From positions 25,961 to 89,960 of the forward strand of contig CAWVNO010002543.1 in assembly GCA_963930645.1 (NCBI GenBank): a stretch of 64,000 nt of DNA, given 5' to 3'. This document shows positions 1-12,675 of this stretch, piece by piece. This DNA is from Salticus scenicus. Its lineage: Eukaryota; Arthropoda; Arachnida; Araneae; Salticidae. Each line of letters starts with the position of its first letter. Position 1 is the first letter of the stretch. The position numbers and the translations under genes were made by a program. Under the pieces are notes generated by a model, which worked only from the letters and a program-made list of their open reading frames with translations, had not been told where the DNA came from and searched no databases.

Positions 1-664
1 GGACTTATTTTTGATGTTTCTATTTTTTTAAATAATCTGTTCAGTTACGGTTTAAACATTTTTAATCCGTAATACAGTTAACATTTAAAACAAGTTATAA
101 ATGATTACAGATTCGTCGAAGCCTATTTCTTTTTTAATGAAAACTATTTGCTATAGACTTTTCGTAGTTTAGTAGAAAACAAAACTAAGCTAAGGTACTG
201 GATGAATTATATTTAATTTTAAAAATAGTCCCTTAGATAAGTTAAAGATAAAAATTAATTAATAGTTGTTTAGAATATCTGCTACTAAATATACCAAATC
301 GATATTTTCTTCATAACTCTGATTGTTAATTTTCTCTTACTTTCGTAAATGTAGTTACATTTTAATAATACTCGTGACTTTTAAACACATTAACTGAAAT
401 TACACATCATTAAACTTACAATTGGAGACAGTTTAAGTCATTCAATTTTCCAAATGTCTTGCTTAATTAAACATTTATTTTAGTCAAATTAGAATTAATA
501 TGCTAAGCAAAAATTATGCAGTTATATGCCACAAAAGATAATGATTTTTATAGCAATTAAAATAATATTATTATAATCAAATAAAGAAAAGAGAGATTTC
601 ATATAATTTGTATATTTTTTTTATGTTTTTAATTTTTTTTTATATACGTTCATTGAAAAAAAAA
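1..664. other. AT-rich non-coding stretch
   Basis: I see no coding signal, element ends or structured repeat here. It has short poly(T) runs near 617-645. Confidence 0.6.
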
Positions 665-1189
665 TATGTGACTGACATTTAGAAACCAAATTGTGGCTCC
701 AGTAAAAATACATACACTGAGAAAAAATTCTGTAACTGACATCTAGAATCTAGATTGTGGCTATAGAAAAAATAGTTCCATGTCATCCTTATTAATTCTA
801 GTACCTTTGAATACGATTTTTAGAAACCCTCATTAGAATTCTAGAGCGATTGCCTATATTCTCGAGGGCAAAGTTATTTAAAAATTTCTTTAAATAAATG
901 TGAATACAAGAGGCGGGTTTAAACAACTATAATCTTGGTTTATTACACAATTCTAGAAAATGAAGAGAGAAATTCTCGCAATACGAAATATTCAGAACAT
1001 TCAGAATATTCAGAAAATTGTTTCACCATCTAGAAATTTGCAGATTAGAAATTCTCGATCATTTCATCTATTCAGTTTTTTGACGTGCCTTATGCGCATA
1101 GCTAGGAAACCTATATTTCTAGTTAAGGGATTTAGAAAATGGCCACTTATTCATTCTAGAAGAAAGCGGTATACATTTTTTTCTCAGCT
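665..1189 (+). mobile_element. MITE of a 470-bp family, with a leading fragment
   Basis: The full element runs from CACTGAGAAA at 715 to TTTTTCTCAG ending at 1,187, giving inverted ends CACTGAGAAA/TTTCTCAG(TG), the last bases being altered here. Sequence 665-710 repeats the element's own 5' part (TGACATTTAGAA, TTGTGGCTCCAG) and looks like a truncated sister copy directly upstream. Other members lie at 37,452-37,919 (plus) and 13,115-13,580 (minus). There is no transposase, so it is non-autonomous. A 96-residue ORF at 960-1,250 runs through it but is not a gene. The element holds TTCTAGAA at 951-958 and 1,154-1,161 and a run of ATTCAGAA-type motifs near 990-1,016. Confidence 0.8.
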
Positions 1190-1228
1190 AGGTGTCATAA
1201 CTTACAAATTCCACTTCCCTCTAATAGT

Positions 1229-1598
1229 GAGTTTCAGAAAACCTTATTAGAATTTTTCAGCGTTTTTTTTTTTTTTTACATTATCGTGGTCAAACTTTTT
1301 AAGGATCTCTGAACAAAATGTGAATACAAGATGCGAGTTTTAATAACTATAAGTTTTCTTTATGGCCCAATTCTAGGACATCAAGCGAGACTTTCTCGAA
1401 ATACAAAATATTCAGAATATTCATAATATTGCTTCACCATCTAGAAAAGTATAGACTATATATTCATTATTATTTAATTTATTCAGTTTATTTATTTCCT
1501 CTATACACTAAACACGGAAAACTATATTTCTTGTTTAAATATTCAGAAAATGACTACTTATCCGTTCTAGATGACGGCGGTATAATTCTTTCACAATG
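1229..1598 (+). mobile_element. 5'-truncated copy of the 470-bp MITE
   Basis: From TTTCAGAAAACC onward this region follows the same order of motifs as the full MITE at 715-1,189: the poly(T) in place of the CTAGAGCG stretch, GTGAATACAAGATGCG, TTCACCATCTAGAAA, and a degraded right end TTCTTTCACAATG at about 1,586-1,598. It lacks the CACTGAG left end. It sits about 40 bp downstream of the full copy in the same orientation, so the two form a broken tandem pair. The 101-residue ORF at 1,429-1,734 crosses it and is not supported as a gene. Confidence 0.7.
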
Positions 1599-2879
1599 TA
1601 GTACGCAAAAATGTACTCTTCAAAATAGAAAAATCTGCAGAATAGGCATGACTGATATACGTGCACCGAAATCTGTGTTGTCGATTTTTATGTTTCCCTT
1701 CGATTCCTGCACAAAGGGATTGGGTATTCAGTGATGTCTGTATAAGTTTTTTACAAGCAAAGTTAAAAAATGTAAATATATGTGGTTATATTGTAAATTT
1801 TCATATTATTAGCATAGATCACTATTAATGCTAAATTCCAGACCTTCGCCATGCCTGATGAGTAACTATAGAGCGACGTTTAAAACTCACTTCACCTCAT
1901 ACTTTTCGAGATTATTGTTATTATTATTATTTATTATTTATTTAGCACTGTATTTTAAAAAACTATATTTTATAACTATTTTGTGCCTTTCAAGGATTTC
2001 ATTTTTTATGTTTTTTGGATTGGATAAAAATTAGTATGCCATGCCACTTGACCACCCTTAGGGGTGAATCTCAGATCGTCTCCAATTGTCCACAATATAG
2101 TTACATTGCGATGTTAAACCCGCTTAACTTACATACGTAGCTTCTTTTTGTTAATCGCTAAAAATTCGTTCTATTGTGTTAGCAATAGAATCTTACAATT
2201 CCACTAGGAAACACAAAAATCACCACATTGCCGAATTTTCTAAAATGCGCCAAGCAGTACCTTTAAGCAGACTTTTTTTTTCAAGCAATGTCTTGATCTT
2301 AGTACTTTTAGAGTTAAAGCACAAATGTCTTTCTTTTAGACCAAAATGAAAGCAATTTAGAATGTCCGAAATTATCGAATTCCTCTCATTAGATTGGCAG
2401 TTGGACGATATGCATCATCGATGACCCAACTACTTCATTGGAAACCAGATTAAATAAGACAAGCTTGAAAGGGTTTAATACCACACTAGAGCTATACATG
2501 GGCCAATTGGTGACTGTTTGAAAGTCCGTCTTAGGATACTAGGATTAGTCTGAAGACGTTCTATTAGCATTTTGGTTCGCAACGAAGAAGATTTAAGAGA
2601 AAGCAGAAATATGTTACTTCTTTCCAATTTTTTTAATATCTATATTTAATGTTTCATTGATAATTACGTCAGCATATAGATTCTCTTTTGAACAATCCAT
2701 TGGTGCCCTTATATTTTCATCCATTTTTTTTAAGCGCTCGAAAAACTTAAAATCTAAAGATTTAACTTTCCATTGCATTTTCAAGAAAAAAGTACATAAG
2801 TCTCATCTTCAAAAGTTGTAATATTGAAGTTACTATGTGTATTCATTAAAACAGATTATTTACAGGTTTCGTATCCATA
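1599..2879. other. Non-coding stretch, no feature recognised
   Basis: This stretch has slightly higher GC than its surroundings between about 2,040 and 2,620, which hints at an old unidentified repeat. I could not match an end, motif or reading frame. Confidence 0.4.
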
Positions 2880-3045
2880 ATCGAACAATATATTTTGAAA
2901 CGAGAATCACCAAACTAGGCAAACATGTTTCCAGTCATCAACAGTTCAATGGCGTTGTTCGCGGAAACAGGTGAGTCATAAAGTTTTGTGCCGTGCAGAC
3001 AACAACGCTACACGACTGGGTATTCGGGTCGGAAAGCCAATATGA
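2880..3045 (-). pseudogene. Fragment of a Tc1-like transposase
   Basis: Read on the minus strand, this short stretch is homologous at the DNA level to the central part of the longer Tc1-like pseudogene at 24,950-25,865. It shares the stretch around TTCCAGTCATCAACAGTTCA at 2,929-2,948, which on the minus strand underlies the W-K-H-V motif upstream of the first catalytic aspartate. It is interrupted by stop codons and has no helix-turn-helix or C-terminal part. The LTR-like repeat follows within about 60 bp. The same two sequences occur in the same order and orientation near 25-27 kb. Confidence 0.6.
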
Positions 3046-3106
3046 ATGATGAAATTAAAGCGCATCTATGCCTTCCTTCAAGATTTATCAAACTCAACAA
3101 ACTAAA

Positions 3107-3463
3107 TTCTTTCTCTATCTTTCCTTAATTTTTCCTCCTCTCCTACATGGCGAATGCTTATTATGTCTGATGCTACAGCATTCCACCGAAGTGCTCTCCG
3201 GAAGCAATCATCCGGCGCATGATGTTGCTATTAACCAACATTGTTCATAGGGTGTTTGGGCTTCGTATAAAGACTGCGTGAACTTTGTATAAAGACTGTG
3301 TGAAATTTGTTCATTACCTGTATGAACTTTGTAAATAGACTACCACTCGGCTCCGGCCCTCTTCACTTTCATGCAACTTTGTCGCCTTTTGTCGCGAGAG
3401 AGCTCTGCTATGCCGACCATTGTAATTTTTTTTGTTTGCTTATGCAGTAAACAACGGGGGAGA
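3107..3463 (+). repeat. LTR-like dispersed repeat, about 350 bp
   Basis: Matches 26,655-27,030 and, with an internal gap, 30,435-30,660. It contains two TATA-box-like GTATAAAG motifs in a short tandem (about 3,266 and 3,289). Near its 3' end the related copy at 26.7 kb has an AATAAA polyadenylation signal, here altered to AGTAAA. A promoter followed about 200 bp later by a poly(A) signal is the usual plan of an LTR, and no internal region is attached, so a solo LTR is my best guess. Terminal TG..CA dinucleotides and a target-site duplication could not be fixed. Homology ends at a GGGG run. Confidence 0.5.
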
Positions 3464-3570
3464 CGTAACCTTTGGAGACGGGCTCATTTAAATCACCTCT
3501 AAAGGTTAAAAACCCTCAAAAACGCTGCATAGTGGTGAGCGGCCTCCTTCCGTCTTAGAATCTAAGAAAT

Positions 3571-4903
3571 ATGAATGATGTCCTATTACCCACTCTTGGT
3601 AAACTATTAGAAAAAATAATTGTTACAAGACTTAACTACCATCTAGAATCAAAAAAGCTTCTTCACCCATATCAGTACGGCTTCAGAGAGGGTAGATCAT
3701 GTGAAAGAGCATTGCAACATATTATGAGCTCCCGCGTCCATAACAAACAATTAAGAAACTACACCACCATTGTCTCTCTAGATATCAAGGGAGCCTTTGA
3801 TGATTTGGACACATTTTCACAGCACTACACGAACTCAACTGCCCGTGGAATCTGGCAGAGGAGTTATCAGATCTTATCTTTCAAAACGGAAAATTATTGT
3901 CAACAGGGGCACTGGCTCAACAGAGCTGCCTCAGACAAAGGGTTGTCCTCAGCGTTAATGTCTCGGCCTTATTCTTTGGAATATCATCGCCAATAAAATT
4001 TTAACCAGAATGAACTCTGAGGGCTTTGAAACATGTGCCTAGCTGTTGACTTTTCGGTGATTCTCTCGGGTCTAACGAGGAAAGACCTCAAGGAGCAGGC
4101 CAGAGAAGCTCTCCCTCTTTTTAATCAAATTTTGTTAGACCTAGACCTCTCCTTATCAAATTCAAAAACCAAGTTACTGGCATTTAATTTCCCCATTTCC
4201 CTTAGAAGATTCCCTGTGATGCAGATCATTGGTGTCAGTGAGAAACATGTGGAACAGCTAAAACTCTTGGATGTTACACTGGACAGGGGCGTTACCTGGA
4301 CTGCTCATATAAAATAACTCAAGATCAAGACAATGGTGCATTTTCATAATGCAGCAAAAATGTTGGGAAGGAGGTAGGGAATCTCCACCTCCTTCTCAAA
4401 ATTTGGTACAATGCCATATTCGACAAAAAAAAAAAAAAAAAAAAACCTATGGTGCGGGCATCTAGGGAGGCCACCTGACTAAGGAATGGAAAACAAAATT
4501 AAATTCGGTCATTCTACAAATTTCTAGGGGTTACAGAACCATTTCTACTGATGCCTTGACTGTTATCACAGGAATCCCCTATGCCCATTTGCAACTTCTT
4601 TATAATTATCAAAAATCTAATATACTCCAGCTTCAAAATTCTGATGTAGCATCTTCCCTTTTCCCCAACATAACTATTTAACCACTTTCTTTCAGCTGGA
4701 AAGTCCACCCTGCCCAGGATGCTGCGGCTTCAGTTACAAATTGCAAAATTAATAGCTTCTCTCCATCTGTTCCTGTGGCGATTTTTACTGACGGCTCAAA
4801 AACCGATCAGCGTGTCGCAGCCGCCTTTTGCGTGCTTAACAACAATGACCCCATTTTCCAGTGGTCGTGCAGACTCGAGGCAGTTTGCTCGAGGACGGAT
4901 TAA
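3571..4903 (+). pseudogene. 5'-truncated non-LTR retrotransposon: reverse transcriptase and RNase H remnant
   Basis: The first segment (3,571-3,996) encodes the start of a LINE reverse transcriptase: LLPTLGKLLEKII, then QYGFREGRSCERAL, then VSLDIKGAFDDL, the block that holds the first catalytic aspartate. A deletion removes the following palm region. A second segment (4,033-4,317) resumes at the active-site box, which reads LAVDF where FADDF is expected, so the first Asp of the box is lost (codon 4,045-4,047). It continues with a TLDRGVTWTAHIK motif. After an A-run, 4,520-4,903 carries GYRTISTDALTVITGIPYAH and an RNase H domain opening with IFTDGSKTD (catalytic Asp at 4,790-4,792), ending in a stop. 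This layout fits the Jockey/R1/I-type LINEs. Endonuclease and ORF1 are absent. It is dead. Confidence 0.88.
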
Positions 4904-7265
4904 CCTGGTAAGGGAGAGAATGAAGACGAGATATGACCTAAAGTATACACAACATTAATTCAAAGAAGGAGGCAAAGTTTCGTTGTGGATTCCTATTCGT
5001 CATAAAATACTCTCTTCTAAGCTACATTATAACTGGGACGTCCCTAAACAGTCCTAAAAACTGAATGGCGTCGTTGTTAGAACTACTAAATACCCTTCAT
5101 CAAAACCGAAGGTAGTATAATATGATAGTGTAGATTTAGACCATAGTCAACGGTAATTTTAAATTTGCATATGTGTAATGTAAATATTGGTATATAATAA
5201 TTTTTATTTATTTGTAAATTCTCTAAGTAATTCAATAACTTAATTTTGTAGTCTGTATTGTTATAAGGAACTCTGTTTTTGTGTTCTAGATTGCATAGTT
5301 TGTTTAGGCTTTTAGCTTCTGACCAAGAGTTGTACTGCCCGGGACGTGCAATACTTGGGAGGGAAACAATATTACGAATTTGTAATTAATCGTAGTTATC
5401 TCTATGTAATTTCATTCGAAGATACTTAGTCAGGTTAAAGAATGTTAATTTTCTGCATTTACAGCTTGTTTCCTCATTAAAATAGCTCCCTTTTCTTTAA
5501 ACACCCGTTAAAAACTTCACCAAGACATGTACCGTCCTTGTAACCAAAATTGGCGACTGTTTTGGCGAACTTCATGAGAAAATCCTTATTATCGATATGT
5601 CGAATATCCAAACTCAAACTTGATTATTTGAGAAGTTACTAGAACATTCTTGTTTAGGGGCTATAAAATTACTCTCTATCCGACGGAGAGAGTGAGATCC
5701 CTCGTTAACTGACTTACTGAGAAGAAGTCTAATTGACTAAAACTCTCCTGCTGATTACATGCTATTGCTGTCTGTTAATGCTGTGCTTCCGTCCATGCTG
5801 TGAATTTGATGTTGTCAGCGTTTATTTCATTTGCGTTTTCTGGTAAAACGGAAGTTGATACAGCGTTTTCAGACCTGTAATCTTCTGAAAAATTCTGTAA
5901 ACAAACTTTTAAGGCTCTGCACGATTCGCCTTTCATTTACAGACAATTCACCAACCTCGAATACGCAACAATAGATATATTGAAAAAAAAATGAATTATG
6001 AAGGGGTTCTTAGTTAGATTTCGATATTCTTTGTTATTTAAATTTTGTCTGAAAATCATAAAGAAACATGAATGCATTTGAAGAAATCATTATCTGATAC
6101 TACCTTAATAGCACTTCATTAAAATAAATTTTATTTCTTGTTAAAGGCGATAAGATAAAATGAAAATATGTGAAATTTACATGTTTCATTAAAGTTTGAT
6201 TAAAATACCCTTTGTCACATCTTTAATGGATCATATACAATTTCAATTTTCAATCACATATTATTTTTATGTTTTCGAGTATATTTTTATCTATTTCTTC
6301 TCTTTTATAAGACGTTTTATGTAAATGGAAAGGAATTCACATTTACATAATTTTAATTTTACGTTCAGTATCATATGAGTTTTTAGAGACATGAAAAATG
6401 AGAAAAGGAAGTTTTTGAAATTCTTATGCATACATAAAAAGCAGTTCATACATTTCCGGTGAAATGAAATTGAATTTCAGCAACGAATATTCCTTTTTAA
6501 CCTTTCTTTTTTAATGTTATGTGTGAGTAATATAAAAGTGTATACATATATGTTCAAGTTGTTAATAATTAATAACTCTCATGTTTAAAATTTTAATGGC
6601 TTAACTTAATAATGTTTTCCCTATTTATTTCAAATTAAATGTGATTTACTTAATAATAAAAACAAAATTTCTAAAGCATTTTATAGTATATATACATATG
6701 TATAATCATATTGTTGTATTTAAATTATTTTTTTTATAAATAATTAAGTAATTAGAAATACTATATATTTATAATATAAGTAATCATAGTAAATATTTCA
6801 TAAATAAATAAGTTATAAAAACTAGTTAAAAATTTTATATTAGCAACTATGTATTAAACTATTTTTGATATAAAGATGTAGTGATTAAATGAATAAATGT
6901 ATACGCACACACACACAAAAAAAAAAAAAATAATAATAATCTGTTAAAAATATGGTATTTTTCTTTACCAGACACATTTTGTAAATAATAACAGTAATAA
7001 TAACATAAATTATTAATTAAAATTTCTATCTACTTTCACTTGTTTAAAAAAAAATTTTTGCGAAAAAATAATTGCATTCCTATAGTTATTTATCCACTTT
7101 TTATTGTTCAGTTTTACAACTGTTTTTATTTAATAGCAATTTCTATTTCATAAGATATTGTGCTAATTATTTTTCTATCGATGATAGCACAGTCTAAAAT
7201 CAAAATACACACACATCCAAACAAACATACAAGAAAATATGAATGATTAAAACCATATATCACAT

Positions 7266-7302
<37 letters not shown>

Positions 7303-7851
7303 TTATAAATATCTTAAGAATACACTGAAATTACCTTATGGAAACAAACACACGTGCGTATTTATGTGCATGAAATGTACTTAAATGCTCGTTAATTTTG
7401 ACAATAATGTGTGATCTTTATAGATTCTATATTTCCTCTCATAAAAAAAAGCGGATATTTTTACTGTTATTTATTTATTTATTTTTTTATTTTTTATCCT
7501 TTTATATTCTTGTATAAAATGTTATAATTAAAAAACTCTATATAAACAGAAACAAGTAAAATAAATAATATTGATATTAAAATTTACGAAATTCACAATT
7601 TAACATTCTGTTATATTATTATCAATTTACAGCATACAGCCTATTTAAAAGTTACGCGTGCTACTGAATTTTATGTTGAGAAACATATGGAGTAAGCTAT
7701 GCACTTGTCAGTCAGAGGAAACATTGTGTTTCAAAATTTTGTTTACGCTGTTTTAACTTTGCATACGATTAGATAACTGTAGTTAGAAATCTCCATTTAA
7801 CTTAAAAACAAATATACTTACAATTTAAATTTGTGCAATATGTTATTTGAA

Positions 7852-7894
<43 letters not shown>

Positions 7895-8122
7895 GGGGGG
7901 GGGGGGGACTGGTCTGAACTGAAGAATGATATTTAAACTGAAATCATGTGATAAAACTTTAACATTTAAGTGTAACTCATTTGTGATACTTTTTTTCTCC
8001 CAGTACTTTGAATAATTTATACGTATTATACAGTTTCAATACATATTTTCTCCATCTAAAATAGTTAAAATTTTACTATATATATAGGTGCGCTTTTGTT
8101 TATATTTGACCCCTGTTTTAAT

Positions 8123-8157
<35 letters not shown>

Positions 8158-9439
8158 CGTTTTAAAAGTTTATAATTCTCTAATTCCTACATATATATTT
8201 TTTAATACAAAGGAAATAAAACATAACTCTTATTTAATATTACAATGATAAAATTCCTATACAATTCTGTAGGAATAGATTAAAAAAATATTATTTTACA
8301 AATTAAATTTTAAATTCACGAGCCCATCTTAAAAGTAAAACTTTTTATAAACATCATCTATGTTCATTTAAATTATGATATATTAATCTAAAAATATTTT
8401 TACCTAACTTTGTGTATTAATTTTATTTAATCTAATTTTAATATTTATAAATTTAGAACTGTAATATACGTAGTTCTTTTTAAATATAATTATCCTATAT
8501 AAATTTTAAAATGTAAATTAAATTACAAAAAATTCAGAAAAAAAAAAAAAAAAAAAACTTAAAAGAAAAGAAGAAAATGCAAAACAAATAGCTTTTATAT
8601 ATACTTATCATTTGTTCTAGAATCAATGCGTTTTTAATATTAAATTTAATATGCATAACCCAAGTAAAAAATGCTAAAATAATTTAAAATTGTTTTAGAC
8701 TATACCACTTCCCTTATTTTCTTTTATTTTTGTTTCTTTTATTCTTACTTTAAACAACTTTACGGCAAATATTAAATGTTAAATTGGTATTTATAAACTG
8801 CGTGGCTAATTTACGAATAAACAACGTAAAAGTTATAATCCTGAAACAAAACAGGGCGGCAAAATACTTAACCATTTTATTTTAAAGTCTTTTCACATTT
8901 TGGAATTATTTTATTCTTTTAGGTTTTATTTTTGAGCATGTTTCACACTATTACGCTGTGTTTCAATTTATTTTCATGAACGGAACCTTTTAAGGCCTTA
9001 CTAAATTCATATTTATTTTAATTCCTTACTATAAACTTAATTTACGGTCTGCTAGTTCCACAAATATATGTTTTTTTTTTTTGTTTTGTTTTTTGTTTTT
9101 TGTTTTTTTTCTTTAATTTTTTTTTTTTTTTTTTTTTTTTTTAGCGTTTTATAAAGTTTAATTAAAATGCGAAACATAATGTTAGTTTATATTGTAAAGT
9201 TTTATTAAATATGAGGATATTTTCAGAAAACTCATATTTCAAAACTTTACAAAGAAGAAAATATTTGACATACTTTTTAATTTTAACTTTTTGCCTCTCT
9301 ATATACGTCGCCATAATTGATAAAAAATTTGAAAAATATATTTCAATTTATTTTAAAAATTTATTATAACTTCTCGCTTTCTCTTTTTCTCCCTCTCTTT
9401 TTCTCTTTCTCTGTGTATATATATACGCATATATATAAA
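4904..9439. other. Long AT-rich non-coding stretch with homopolymers
   Basis: No coding signal. From 4,904 to about 5,950 the sequence is less AT-rich and may hold the LINE 3' end and other old repeats. From 6,000 on it is very AT-rich with poly(T) at about 7,267-7,299, 8,131-8,157 and 9,117-9,142, a (CA)n at 6,905-6,917, and poly(A) at 8,540-8,558. Confidence 0.6.
7854..7907. repeat. Compound T40-G14 homopolymer
   Basis: A run of 40 T is followed directly by 14 G. The copy at 50,167-50,222 has 41 T and 15 G. Such tracts are prone to slippage and to sequencing and assembly error. Confidence 0.95.
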
Positions 9440-9760
9440 TTTATATTTACATGGGGCTATTGATCCCATGGATGGCCGAAGATCATTGCATAACTTAATA
9501 CTGGCTACTGCACGCAAAATTTGCCATGACTGCAATTCTCTTCATGTTTCATAAATGTTGTGCCCCTTGGAATTATCACAGTGGGTGAGCTATCCTATCC
9601 ACGGAACATCATGTTGTGATGATGCGTCTCCTAAATACCTCTAGGTTAGAACCCCAGCCATTTGTCAGTAACTCACTGCGAAATGGCTGGGCGACATGAC
9701 ACCCATTCAAGCTGAATTCCTACACTAATTGTAAATGATTTTTCTCAGTTTAGAAAAACT
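9440..9760. repeat. Possible SINE or other short retroposon
   Basis: A GC-richer island of about 320 bp in AT-rich surroundings. It holds GGTTAGAACCC at 9,643-9,653, one mismatch from the tRNA B-box consensus. An A-box at the right distance is not convincing, and no target-site duplication or tail was found, so the SINE reading is tentative. An inverted AGCCATTT/AAATGGCT pair lies at about 9,656-9,689. Confidence 0.3.
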
Positions 9761-10283
9761 GAAGCAAGGTAGATTTTTGTGTTGTATCTTAGTAGAGTTG
9801 AAGAAAATATTTCAAATTCCTTTTATATGTTCACATAGCTGTATCTTAAAGTGAGTTGAACTTACACTGCAAAATGTTACATATTTGCAAATACACAGCG
9901 AAATTCACGCACAAAAATGCATACATTATTTTATTTTATCTCATTAAAAATCGTATGAAATTTTCTTCTTTGCAAAATAATATGTTTCGAAATGGACAAA
10001 TCGGAAAGCTGAAAAAATCAGACAGAAAGAGAAAAGAAATGAAACATAGGAGTTGAATGGACATAGGCTTGAACAGACAGAAGTAGATTAAAAAATGCTA
10101 TATTTTGCTAGATTCTTTTTATGTAAAAAAAAAAAAAAAACGAATACATACGTAAAAAAACTATTCACATATTTACTTTTAAAATATTCTCTTTTTTTTC
10201 CCATTTTTTTCCCCAAATCTCTCTTTTTTCACATATATATATGAATGTAAAGAGAGGGATGTATTGACAACCTACTTTTAGTA

Positions 10284-10322
<39 letters not shown>

Positions 10323-12675
10323 TTGACTTCAAATAAGTTTGACACTTTCAGGATAGTTATTAAGAGTAGACATAAGGGTGTTTCTTTATATTTAAATCAT
10401 AGGAAATTGTGATATTTCTTTCATTTTGATAACAAAGCATTTTTGCATATGTTTAATATGAAACTGTTTCAAACCTATTTTATTATATATATATATATAT
10501 ATATTTATTTATTTTTATTTATTTCTGTGTGTATGTGTGTGTGTTTGTGTGTTTAGAATGTATATTCTTCATGTTTGTTTATTTCTTTTTATTTTCTTAC
10601 GAATGGGTTTTTAAATACATTAACTAATTCTCATAGTCTTCGTCTACTTCTCCGTCTAAATATTTATACTATTTTCACACCACTTAACAGGAATTTCGTT
10701 AATCATATTACTGCTTTATAAAAAAAAAAGACTTCATTGTACTTTTTTTTTCACTGCAGAGTCTTATAATGCACTAAAACGAAGGTTATAGCATATGTTC
10801 ATAAAAACATAACTATGAATGTGAAGATAATGTTTACGACTGTTAAACGAATTTTTTTTCTCCAAATGAAATCCTCAGGATGGCCTATGGATGAAAATGA
10901 CGTCTATGGACCTCCTATGGACATCTTCAGGTTGTATTGTGTTGTTAGGGAAAATATAAAAATAATTATGATTATAATAAAAACAGGATAATTTTAAATT
11001 ATAAACGTATTACGGGAGAAGAACATCTCAGTACAAGGATATCTTCGGTCGCGGAGATTAGATGGGTAATAAACACTTTTGGGGGGAAAAAAATGTTTCT
11101 ACTTGCAATGTAAAATTATTTATTTCTCTTTCATAAAATTCGTTCTGCTTTCATTGCGATATTATAAATATACATGAGTTAATTATATGTTTAATTAATA
11201 TATTTTTATTAGATTATAAATTTTATGTTTTAATATTTTGTTTATTTTCTGAATGCTGATTCGTACATAGCTAACTCTTTAATTAAGTTACACATTTCTA
11301 AAAAATCTAGAATATTTCGATAAAAATTTCATTTTATAATTCACAGTTTTAACATTTTTCTTTCAAACAGAACAAATATTTGTGACAAAATATTATCTCC
11401 TAGCATTATGTCAACTATACTTGTAAACCGAATGTTTGTCTTTCTCCTTTTTATTACATTCATATCATATTTCTCACATAGAAATTTATATTTACCTTTA
11501 ACGTATCAATATATTTTTCAATTTTATCAAGTTTACAGAATTAGATATATAAAATACACAAACTTTTTTTTTTCAAAAAATTGTCACAATTTATATAAGT
11601 TTAAACTACTGCTTTATAATTTAAAATGTTTGCATAACGCTGAGGAAGAAATAAACATAATATTATGTAATTTATTAAATGTTACTTCAAGGCAAGTTTA
11701 ATAAATTTTGTATATATATGTATAAAGGAATTTAAATTTAGGTATTTGACTGAAGCAAAAATAATAAGTGTTAAATATGCGTTATAAGGCAAGGCGTTAT
11801 AATTTGTATTTAATTAATTTCTAAATAGTTACATTGTAAATAGTTAAATGCCGTTCTTAGGAAAAAGTATAAATGGTTAACTAGTTCATTAAATGATTCT
11901 AGAAATCTTAAATTTCTATTCAGTTTTAACTAAAAGATAAAACCCTTCTTTCAAAACATTTTCATTGAATACTTTCAAGCAAAATAAAATTATTCTAGCG
12001 TAAATTATACAAAAGAGACACATTCTGAAATTGAATTTAACACTACATTTCCAAAACGAATATTCCATTAAAATAAACTTTACAAAGAGAGGTATTCATA
12101 GACTAGCGAAGCATAAATAGAAACATTTACTCTGATTTTACTGTAAGTGGAACAGATTAGAATAATCAGGATTTTTATTTTTATGTTAGGTAAATGGAAT
12201 ATATGTCACCTTTATTTTGTGAATCCCTATTTAATACAATCTAAAAATTTTGCTTTGTTCTATAAGAGAAGTAATTATATTTCAATAAATAACCGTTTTT
12301 AAATAAATAAGTAATATAAAATCCATTTTATTATCAGGCTTTTTGAAATGAAATGCAGTTTCAACTGTGAATCTTGTCTTCAAGATGTAACACGTTACAC
12401 AATTTGCAAAACAACTACATTCTGACATAAATGTTACAAAAGAGATACATTTTTAATTTCCAACTAGTAGTACGTTTATTTAAAGGACTTTCTATTAAAT
12501 GAAACTTCGTGCACCTTAAAATAGGAAATTACTCAAATAACTTTGCATGATGCAGTTTGTGTTTTCTAGGTTTTAACTAGGAAATGCGAGAAATTATAGA
12601 TATTTTTCAAAAGTGCATTTAAAATTGGGTTAAAAGAATGAATTAAAAAGCTGAATAAATCTTTATGTATATATA
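9761..12675. other. AT-rich non-coding stretch
   Basis: No gene recognised. The stretch contains (TA)n near 10,277-10,318 and 10,482-10,502, a (GT)n-like run near 10,525-10,553, and a poly(A) at about 10,125-10,140. A 97-codon ORF at 11,408-11,701 is judged a chance frame. Confidence 0.6.

Noticed and set aside
960..1734. ORFs of 96 and 101 codons as possible small genes
   Set aside because: They lie inside the 470-bp MITE copies; the frame is not preserved in the other family members.
5290..5600. A solo LTR with a primer-binding site (AAATTGGCGACTG near 5,550)
   Set aside because: No second LTR, no terminal TG..CA pair and no target duplication could be identified.
11408..11701. A 97-codon ORF with a hydrophobic, signal-like start
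   Set aside because: Composition is that of random AT-rich DNA (Phe, Ile, Leu, Tyr, Asn), and no motif or splice context supports it.
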